DNA of 64,000 nt from Azophilus sp965221465 (GTDB lineage: Bacteria; Pseudomonadota; Gammaproteobacteria; Pseudomonadales; Azotimanducaceae). This document shows positions 8,119-14,982 of this stretch, in pieces. Below the pieces are notes generated by a model. That model had not been told where the DNA came from and did no database searches. It saw only the letters and a list, made by a program, of their open reading frames with translations. The stretch spans positions 1,054,001-1,118,000 of the forward strand of contig OZ244892.1 of NCBI GenBank assembly GCA_965221465.1. Direction: 5' to 3'. Made by a program: the position numbers and the translations under genes. Each line of letters begins with the position of its first letter. Position 1 is the first letter of the stretch.

Positions 8119-8635
8119 GTTAAGGCGAGTTGTCATTTTTCTCTTGCTTTCGTTCGCACCGTACGCAAGTGCCGTACAATCAAACATCGTGTTCTGGGAT
8201 GAACTAGTTAGCAGGTCAGATCGAGTGCTTGAAGCAAGAGTTGTGTCGGCAATCTCCGACATCGACAATCAAACGATCACACTGGAACTATCTGATCGCG
8301 ATATTTCAGACAGACGGTTGAAGCATCTTAAGGGAAAGCGATTGTCTGGCAACATTTTGGTCAAGGTCTTTTCTGTCAGGAGCCCAGTTCGCGTCGGTGG
8401 GATTGGCCTGTTTTTTCTGGCTTTGCGTTCAGACTCGTTTTACGGATTAACGGACCCCTTCGTAGGAGTTATGGAATCACGCCCAATCTATTGCAGCGGA
8501 AAACTGAGGTTCGCATATGCACTTCGGAAACATAGGGAACTTCTTGGGAAAGTCCCTACCATTTACTTGCTGAATCCAGAGGAATGCTCTTGGCCGTGTC
8601 AAGAAGGGCTTTTGGTGGATTTGAATCAACGCTAA
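8111..8635 (+). CDS. Exported immunity-like protein paired with the HQVMH tip
   Basis: A 174-residue protein with a signal peptide (RRVVIFLLLSFAPYASA). Homologous to the protein at 4145: it shares the ELVSRSDRVLEARVV and SPVRVGGIGLFFLAL segments and a late short Cys motif (IYCSGK versus LFCGTD). Its ATG overlaps the last 8 bases of the toxin frame, so translation is probably coupled. The two toxin-immunity pairs have diverged together. The gene remains open although its toxin has lost the catalytic Glu. Confidence 0.75.
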   Translation: MIRLRRVVIFLLLSFAPYASAVQSNIVFWDELVSRSDRVLEARVVSAISDIDNQTITLELSDRDISDRRLKHLKGKRLSGNILVKVFSVRSPVRVGGIGLFFLALRSDSFYGLTDPFVGVMESRPIYCSGKLRFAYALRKHRELLGKVPTIYLLNPEECSWPCQEGLLVDLNQR

Positions 8636-8892
8636 AGGTCCCAGCAATGCTACACCGTTTTCGGGGCTTTATCGGGACCGAAGCTTCGTAAGTCGAGGTC
8701 GAATGACTATCTCTCGAACACGTCGGGCTGGTACAGATTGACAGGGTTGCGGCTGTCAATACCGATTGAAAATTCCCCAATACCGCCGAAGTGGATTTCC
8801 CCAGTCTTGGCGGTTGGTTCAATGTCCGGCATCGGCGGCTGCCCACCTGTTTCCGGGGGATCGGTCGCGGCGCTTGGGTGGGGCCAATTGCA

Positions 8893-10149
8893 ATGGGTCA
8901 AGGAGCAGATGTCCGGCTTCTCGCGCACGCACACTTGCGACAGTCTGGGCCGCGAACGGGAGGTGACCAGCCGCCTGGGCAGCGAGACCCGCTACGAGCG
9001 CACCACCTACGACGCCCACGGCCGGGTATTCCAGCGCTTCGATGCCTCGCGCACGGCGGTGGAGTGCACGGACACTTCGGGGTGCGCCACTTCTACAACG
9101 CTCGCGGCCACCTGGCCAAGGTGGCGGACGCGCAGGTGCGCAACGGCGTTTCGAAGACCACCTACGTCGCCGTGGAACAGACCGACGCGGCAGGCCGGGT
9201 AATCAAGGAGCAACTCGGCGAAGGCGGGCTGACGCGCATCCACACGCACGACGGTCAAACCGGCCGGCTGCGGGGCATCCTCACTCAGAAGCTCGGCGGC
9301 GAGAAGCTGCAAAACCTGACGATCCTGATTGCCGGGGCGACACCTTGGGGTTTCACCTCCGCTTCGAGCGCGTCAAGCCCCTCACCGCCGTTCGGCGGGA
9401 CGTTGAACCAGGGCCTGGTCATGGGCCTTCAAGACTGCATGGGCGGCACCTTGCGAAACGGCCGCTATGGGCACTCGTTCCCGTCCGCCAGAACGGGTGG
9501 CTTCTTCGGCGGCCCGCTGGGTAGCTGGATCGGGTTCACGCTGGGCGACCGGTCGGCGTCGATCACGCAGGCGGTGCTGGCGTTCCAGACGGCCACCCAG
9601 CAGACCGGCGGGAAGTTCGCGAGCGGGGCGTCCAGCGAGACGTTTTCGAACGCACCGGTTCCGGAAGGTGTTCCGACTTACGAAGGGCCAGCCGAACCCG
9701 ACAGTTGGCAATGGCCCGTTTTCCCTGGCGGACATTATTACGAAGTCCTGTCTGCGCGGACTTGCGCAGTGTCGGAGTGCGACTACAAAAAAGTGATCAA
9801 GGTGCTGAACGAAAAGGCGGTTCACCGCGAGCAAGTCGAACGCTTCGATCCAGACTCAAAGGTGATCCACGAAGCGGACGTGGACCTTCCTATCCCCTTC
9901 TCAGGCAGGGACACAGTGCGAGTTGAAGCTTTGACAGCTGATAATGGACTTCAGATCGGCGTGTTGAATACAGCGCTAGAGGATCACGGCCTCTACCCAG
10001 GAACGGTAACCAGGAAGGTTGTTGTTTACAAGGGGTATTATCACATTCACACTGTCGGGAGAGGAGATGTTTGGTTGGGTAGGCAGAACGTAGTACGTAA
10101 AGAAGAGGGCTGGGGAAAACTCGACCAACTGGTGATTGACGAGTTTTGA
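8893..10149 (+). pseudogene. Rhs core fragment 3 with an unrecognised toxin tip; frameshift in the core
   Basis: The core starts with KEQMSGFSRTHTCDSLG and continues in frame to FDASRTAVECTD. At about 9073 two extra bases (GGACACTTCGGGG against GGACTTCGGGG in sister copies) shift the frame; translation then continues as FGVRHFYNARGHLAKV to 10149. Next come GRVIKEQLGEGGLTRIHTHD, a pretoxin region (SPPFGGTLNQGLVMGL, RYGHSFPSARTGGFFGGPLG, QQTGGKFASGA), and a tip of about 165 residues from 9650 (WQWPVFPGGHYYEVLSART, then YYHIHTVGRGDVWLG near the end). I do not recognise the tip family. It precedes two membrane proteins that are probably its immunity genes. Confidence 0.75.
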
Positions 10150-10160
10150 GGCTGGATTAG

Positions 10161-10454
10161 ATGTGCTATTTCGAAATAGAAAGCCAAGGATTTCAGTTTC
10201 TCCTTGAGGTGTTCGATTTGTCTTTAGTGTGTTTGGTTGAATCCATTGGGCTCTATGCGTCTGTAGCGTTGGTCGGGTTCATGCCAATGTACGTGTACGG
10301 GCTCATGGCTTTCGGGACCAACCTCTTCGATCCGCACCGGGGAAGGGCGCGCCAGGGATACAAGATTGCGTCCTTGGTGGTTGCCATAGCGCTGTCGCTG
10401 CTTGTCTCTGGTTTCATGTGGATTAATGCCATAGTCCTGAGCGCTTGGGGGTGA
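10161..10454 (+). CDS. Small two-helix membrane protein, probable immunity protein
   Basis: A 97-residue protein with two or three hydrophobic segments (VCLVESIGLYASVALVGFMP and ASLVVAIALSLLVSGFMW). It begins 11 nt after the unrecognised tip ends, in the position occupied by immunity genes elsewhere in the locus. An inner-membrane location is clear from composition. I know no family; immunity by membrane residence suggests the toxin acts on or across the inner membrane. Confidence 0.6.
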   Translation: MCYFEIESQGFQFLLEVFDLSLVCLVESIGLYASVALVGFMPMYVYGLMAFGTNLFDPHRGRARQGYKIASLVVAIALSLLVSGFMWINAIVLSAWG

Positions 10455-10741
10455 GAAGTGCGATCTGGCCCCAGTCAATCGATAGCTGGCAACGGCGCAC
10501 TGGCGTATCACGAACCACTCCTCACGCTTCAAACGTGCGAAATCGCGAGCGCACAGGCAGCGCGGCGCACCGTCTCGTGCAAGCTGTTTTGGTCGCCGAT
10601 CAGGCGACCTCAAGCAAAACCCGCGGTATATTCCAATTCCGAGGTGCCAGCCACTAGGCGCCGTCTCAGGACGGCCAGCCACCGCCGCTCCATCCCGAGA
10701 GTTGATGGATTGAACTTTTTCTGGAATGCGAGTTGCGCATT

Positions 10742-10960
10742 ATGGAAACAATCATCGAAATAGTGTTCCACCCCATGATGCTGGTCGCTATGCCGATCTT
10801 GCTGTCAGTGCTCCTCATTTACCTGCTTCCATCCATTGTAGCGTTCGGCTGCAGCCTCGACGAAAGGTACCCGATCGCATTGGTAAACGTGTTGCTTGGC
10901 TGGACTGTTTTGGGGTGGATCTGGGCATTGGTCTGGTCGTTTTACTCTCTAAGAAAGTGA
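10742..10960 (+). CDS. Superinfection-immunity-type small membrane protein
   Basis: A 72-residue protein with two transmembrane helices and the signature of the T4 Imm-like superinfection immunity family: LIYLLPSIVAF, then NVLLGWTVLGWIWALVWSF. I chose ATG 10742 over the non-ATG codon at 10733. About 290 bases with no recognisable gene separate it from the previous membrane gene. Family members occur in phages, where Imm blocks entry of later phages, and in many bacteria with unknown roles. Here the context points to a second membrane immunity determinant in the Rhs island. Confidence 0.7.
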   Translation: METIIEIVFHPMMLVAMPILLSVLLIYLLPSIVAFGCSLDERYPIALVNVLLGWTVLGWIWALVWSFYSLRK

Positions 10961-11067
10961 AAGGCAGCTTTGCGGCGCCGAGGTCCAGCGTCTGCAAACC
11001 GAATTGCGTTTGTCGTTCCGCGACGGAGAAGTCACAAGCGATGGACAATTGAGCCGTAGTTCGCACC

Positions 11068-12313
11068 ACCTACGACGCCACCGGCCGGGTCTTCCAGCGC
11101 TTCGATGCCTCGCGCACGGCGGCGGAGTACACGGACTTCGGAGTGCGCCACTTCTACAACGCTCGCGGCCACCTGGCCAAGGTGGGGGACGCGCGGGTGC
11201 GCAACGGTGTTTCGATGACCACCTACGTCGCCGTGGAACAGACCGACGCGGCAGGCCGGGTGATCAAGGAGCAACTCGGCGACGCCGTCGGGCCAGTACA
11301 GGTGGGATGTCCGGGAGGAGCGTGCATTCGACCCCTGGGGCGGCTGCCGCGACCCGGCAACGTGGAAGGCGTGCGGCACCAAGGACGTGCTGCCGAAGGA
11401 CGACGGCCTCACCCGGCGCGGGTTCACGGGCGCCCTGCGCGGCGGCCTGATTGCCGGGGCGACACCTTGGGGTTTTTCGTCCGCTTCGGGAGCGTCAAGC
11501 CCCTCACCGCCGTTCGGCGGGACCTTGAACCAGGGCCTGGTCATGGGCCTTCAAGACTGCATGGGCGGCACCTTGCGAAACGGCCGCTATGGGCACTCGT
11601 TCCCGTCAGCCGGAACGGGCGGATTCTTCGGCGGCCCGCTTGGCAGCTAGATCGGGTTCACGCTGGGAGACCGGTCGGCGTTGATCACGCAGGCGGTGCT
11701 GGCGTTCCAGACGGCCACCCAGCAGACCGGCGGGAAGTTTGCGAACGGGGCGGCTTGGGCAACTTGTTCCGCGGCGGTCAGTGATGTTGCCCGTGGTCCC
11801 GGAGGGCAGAGTCAAGGGCGCACAAGCGGTTAAAATGGCGAACCTAAGACACCCGTCGGTGGTGCACGATCGCTGACAAAAGGGGAGGTCGCGATGGCCA
11901 AAAAAGTGTTTGGTGATGCTATAGATCCAGCTGCCGTTAAAGTTCACCGAAAGAAGTGGTAGCCTTTCCAGCGTCGAGGCATGGCAGTGGCGCCCAATGG
12001 TGACATCTACTTCCATCCGGCTGATTTTGTAGAAGACTTCTCTCCGCTCGAGATCCGAGGAAGATCATGGTTTGTACATGAACTGACCCATGTATGGCAG
12101 TATCAGCAAGGCAAAATCGTGAAACTCAGGGGCATGATCAACCGAAACTACGACTACTCGCCCCTGGATGTTGACAGGACATTTGACTCTTACGGAATCG
12201 AAGCACAGCCTAGCATGGTTGCTGACTTCTATCTGGCGAAAAGTGGACAATCGCCCATGCAAGGACGTGCTTCATTGGACGACTATCGGGCTGTGCTTCC
12301 GTTTGGGGACTAG
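11068..12313 (+). pseudogene. Rhs core fragment 4 with zincin (HELTH) tip, three in-frame stops
   Basis: The core (TYDATGRVFQRFDAS, HFYNARGHLAKV, AGRVIKEQLG) reaches the same out-of-frame joint seen near 2826. The second frame then runs from about 11290 to 12313 but is cut by TAG 11648 (a Trp in the copy at 9530, GPLGSWIGF), TAA 11831 and TAG 11960 (after HRKKW, where relatives have a second Trp). Without these stops it encodes a pretoxin region nearly identical to 9326-9650 and a tip with LTKGEVAMAKKVFGDAID, MAVAPNGDIYFHP and WFVHELTHVWQYQ: the HExxH zincin type common in Rhs/VgrG-associated effectors. It is decayed by point mutation with no indels. Confidence 0.8.
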
Positions 12314-12315
12314 TT

Positions 12316-12762
12316 GTGAGCAACAAACCAAATCAGCTAATTCTGTTCGCGATGATATGTGTTTGGTCAGCATCGTGTTTGGGCTCAGAATCAGCTATCA
12401 GTCAAGAAGACATGGAACGAATTTCACTAGAAGTTCTCGAAGCAGTTGAGCGAGGCGATTATCGCAACGCTGTGGATTTGTCGCGTTCACTTTCCAACCG
12501 CGGGGACCCCGAGGCGATATTCGCAACTGGCATGTTGATGCTCGAATGGATTCAAGATTCCTCGGCGATTGAGCGACCGACTTTTAGCAGCGAAGATGCG
12601 CTTTTCCACATTCGAAAGGCAGCGAGTTTAGGAGTTGTTCAAGCGGCGGGAGTTCTTCGTTCTGGTCACCAGTTCGGTCGGTACTCCCTCCCAAAGGACG
12701 AAGAGAAAGCACGATGTTGGCGATTGGTGGAGCTTGGGGAAAACATATCTGTAGATTGTTAG
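12316..12762 (+). CDS. Exported Sel1-like immunity-like protein for the HELTH tip
   Basis: A 148-residue protein starting with GTG 12316, two bases after the toxin stop. The N-terminus is a signal sequence (LILFAMICVWSASCLG), possibly a weak lipobox. The mature part is helical with Sel1/TPR-like features: AVERGDYRNAVDLSRSL, GDPEAIFATGMLML, ALFHIRKAASLGVVQAAGVL. Sel1-like repeats are found in several immunity proteins. The gene is intact although its toxin has three nonsense codons. Confidence 0.7.
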   Translation: MSNKPNQLILFAMICVWSASCLGSESAISQEDMERISLEVLEAVERGDYRNAVDLSRSLSNRGDPEAIFATGMLMLEWIQDSSAIERPTFSSEDALFHIRKAASLGVVQAAGVLRSGHQFGRYSLPKDEEKARCWRLVELGENISVDC

Positions 12763-12840
12763 GAGGCAAAGCGAGCATCCCTGAAGTGGCACAGTTAAAC
12801 TCGAAGCAAGCGTTTTCGCAAAACGGAACGAATGAGTTAG

Positions 12841-12996
12841 GAAATTCATATTGGCAATGGAGGGGCAATCGCTGACTATATTGTCGGCAATGAGGGTCTG
12901 AGTCACTCGCCCCATCCGACGCGGGGGCTGCACCTTCATGTTGAGATACGGAGAGGCGCGCAGCGTTCATTCACAGGCAAGAGACTCGGATTGTGA
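12841..12996 (+). pseudogene. Remnant of a possible M23-peptidase toxin tip
   Basis: The frame directly after a TAG (12838) reads EIHIGNGGAIADYIVGNEG and then HPTRGLHLHVEIRRG, ending GKRLGL. HLHVEIR resembles the conserved HLHFEVR end of LytM/M23 peptidoglycan endopeptidases, in which both His residues bind zinc. Its TGA (12994-12996) overlaps the GTG start at 12993 as GTGA, the coupling expected between a toxin and its immunity gene, which supports this frame being real. The remainder of the tip is missing. The M23 assignment is tentative. Confidence 0.4.
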
Positions 12997-13427
12997 GAAG
13001 GTTCTTGTTCTTTGCCGCCGGGCTGATTGTGTTTGCTAGCGGTAATGCGCAGTCGGTAAGACCTGAGGGAGTTTCCACGACAGAGGATGTCATAAGGAGT
13101 TATGCGGTGGCGTTCTTGATGGATATTGGGAGAAACACGGACATCTACAACTGGATTCCCACGGACCAATTGGACCTGCGCGATGGCGTGTTGGTCAGAG
13201 AGATGACCGACGGCACGGGGCGTTCGTTCGCGTTCGTCGCGTTTCGATCCAAGAATGACCCGACCTTTGGCTTTACGATAGTAATGGAGTACTGTCCTGA
13301 TCGTTTAGGCGAGTACACACCAAGTTTCGGTGGCTATGGCCCTGTGCAAGCTGAGGAAGAGATGTTTATGGCGACCAGCAATGATCCGACCGCGGACTAT
13401 CCCGGCAAATGCGACCATGGGCTTTAG
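12993..13427 (+). CDS. Exported immunity-like protein, tandem paralogue 1
   Basis: A 144-residue protein with a signal peptide (MRRFLFFAAGLIVFASGNA). The mature part includes VIRSYAVAFLMDIGR, DGTGRSFAFVAFRSKNDP and MEYCPDRLGEYTPSFGGYG, with a final Cys. GTG 12993 overlaps the preceding remnant stop. The gene at 13504 encodes a paralogue. No family is recognised; context and export suggest a periplasmic immunity protein. Confidence 0.7.
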   Translation: MRRFLFFAAGLIVFASGNAQSVRPEGVSTTEDVIRSYAVAFLMDIGRNTDIYNWIPTDQLDLRDGVLVREMTDGTGRSFAFVAFRSKNDPTFGFTIVMEYCPDRLGEYTPSFGGYGPVQAEEEMFMATSNDPTADYPGKCDHGL

Positions 13428-13503
13428 TGGAGCGCTTGTTGAGGATCCGTATCAACGCAGTCAATGGCCCGCGAATCGCCGACGCTTGGAAATCCGTGAC
13501 GTT

Positions 13504-13929
13504 ATGATGATGTTGGCGTTTCTGGCCCTGTTTCCAGTGTTTTCAGGGTTTGGCGATGAGGAAGCACACGTCTCCACCAAACGAACGGATGCCGAGGTCG
13601 CTCTGGCCTACGCTTTGGCAGTCTTGAAGGAGACCGCGGGAAAACCCATGGATGGGCAGGTGCCGCTCAGTGAGCTGGATGTCAAACAATCTGTGATGAT
13701 GGGGGAAGTTACGGATGCCAATGACCGTACCTACTTGTTTGTTGCCTTTGGGCGCCGAGGCGACGCTAATTCGGGTTTTTTCGTTGTTTTTGAATTGTGC
13801 TCCGGTAGATTCGCGGAGTACTCTCCTCGCTATGCGGGGTATACATCCGACCTGCAAGCGGAACAGCGCAAGTATCTGCAGCTAGCCGGCGATGCAACCG
13901 CTGGCTTTGGGGGTGAGTGTATGTGGTGA
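13504..13929 (+). CDS. Exported immunity-like protein, tandem paralogue 2
   Basis: A 141-residue protein homologous to the one at 12993: DANDRTYLFVAFGRRGD against DGTGRSFAFVAFRSKND, and FELCSGRFAEYSPRYAGY against MEYCPDRLGEYTPSFGGY. ATG 13504 gives a clean signal peptide (MMMLAFLALFPVFSGFG). Seventy-six bases separate it from its paralogue, with no toxin remnant between them, so this is a tandem immunity duplication that has diverged, perhaps to cover variant toxins. Confidence 0.7.
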   Translation: MMMLAFLALFPVFSGFGDEEAHVSTKRTDAEVALAYALAVLKETAGKPMDGQVPLSELDVKQSVMMGEVTDANDRTYLFVAFGRRGDANSGFFVVFELCSGRFAEYSPRYAGYTSDLQAEQRKYLQLAGDATAGFGGECMW

Positions 13930-14075
13930 CGCCCTTGAATTGCGGTGAAGAGGTCAGGTGAGCAAGTGGTCAATCTAGGGCGTCGTTGCTGGCTAATCGA
14001 AATTTCGGCTCCTTTAATGGTAAGTGAATAAATGGGGCTGCCGTGCTTAAGCCGCTTATCGGCATGGCTGATGTT

Positions 14076-14185
14076 GTATCCCGCGTAGTTTCAGCACGGG
14101 ACTCCCGGATTATTTCTGATGGAAGAGAGTTGGATTTCCCGAATTGTTCAGCCGTGCTTGCAGTGTAGTTCGTGCGAGATGTGCC
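14076..14185 (+). repeat. Junction repeat J, copy 4
   Basis: Full 110-bp copy of the sequence at 371-480, about 94 percent identical, no indels. It joins directly to Rhs core fragment 5 at GACGGCCACGGCCGGGT. The preceding ~145 bases (13930-14075) contain nothing I recognise. Confidence 0.7.
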
Positions 14186-14328
14186 ACGACGGCCACGGCC
14201 GGGTCTTCCAGCGCTTCGACGCCTCGCGCACGGCGGCGGAGTACACGGACTTCGGAGTGCGCCACTTCTACAACGCTCGCGGCCACCTGGCCAAGGGGGC
14301 GGACTTGCGGTTGCGCGGCAATCGTTGA
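14186..14328 (+). pseudogene. Rhs core fragment 5
   Basis: About 45 codons of the same Rhs core: DGHGRVFQRFDASRTAAEY, FGVRHFYNARGHLAK. It stops at 14328 in unrelated sequence and carries no tip. This is the right edge of the Rhs island; the following ~135 bases have no recognisable content. Confidence 0.75.
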
Positions 14329-14465
14329 ATCCATGTTCGCATCGATTGATGGGCTTGCAATTCCACGCGGACTTTTAGGCGCGGACTGGTTCTTGCGTGC
14401 ATGCGCTCGACCGGCAGGTTTTCCCATGCAGCGGTGGTGGCTCTGTCGCCGTTTGCCGCTTTCCG

Positions 14466-14957
14466 ATGTCCGCTATTGCGGAGGTTGACGAGACTGCGGG
14501 CGCTTGGGTGACGCTGAGTACGATAGCGGGTCCGATTCCGGACCCCTTGCGGTCGCAGCCAGCCAATGCCTTCTTGGTGGGGAATCGGGCCTATGCCGTC
14601 GTCGCCGGAACCGGAACGGTCGGACGGCTCGCGCAAGCGGGTATATCTCTGGCGTCAGTCGAAGCGGCAATTATCAGCCACCTGCACTTCGATCACACGG
14701 CAGGCCTCCTCGGACTTCCTGGCTTGCGATTCCAGCAAAGCATCTGAAGCACGATTTCGGTCTATGGACCGCCCGGTACCAAAAGTGCGGTTGGTGGTAT
14801 CATCCAATTCATGGAACCAGTCGCAGAGGTCGGCGCAGGCGCGCTTGGCCAGCGATTTAGATCCGTCGATAGCAATATCGAAGTGGTGGAGATTGGCCAC
14901 GGCTCAATTGTTGACTTGGGGGTTGTCGCCGTAACGCGGGATCTCGCCAAGTTCTGA
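14466..14957 (+). pseudogene. Metallo-beta-lactamase-fold hydrolase, truncated with in-frame TGA
   Basis: AWVTLSTIAGPIPDPLRSQ is followed by the metal motif ISHLHFDHTAG (HxHxDH). An in-frame TGA at 14745 interrupts the frame, which then resumes as ISVYGPPGTKSAVGGIIQFM and ends at 14957 (TRDLAKF). About 160 residues remain of a family usually above 300, so the C-terminal metal ligands are absent. There is no signal peptide, although relatives of this RNase Z-like type usually have one. The gene is dead. Confidence 0.7.
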
Positions 14958-14982
14958 CGCTCGTAAGCAAAATTCAGAGGAT

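Noticed and set aside
11648..11962. Amber recoding (TAG read as an amino acid) in the HELTH tip
   Set aside because: A TAA at 11831 lies in the same frame, the core is frameshifted as well, and neighbouring tips are decayed; simple pseudogene decay explains it.
14745..14747. Selenocysteine at the in-frame TGA of the metallo-beta-lactamase-fold gene
   Set aside because: No downstream stem-loop was evident, the site is not a metal ligand, and the C-terminal half of the protein is missing.
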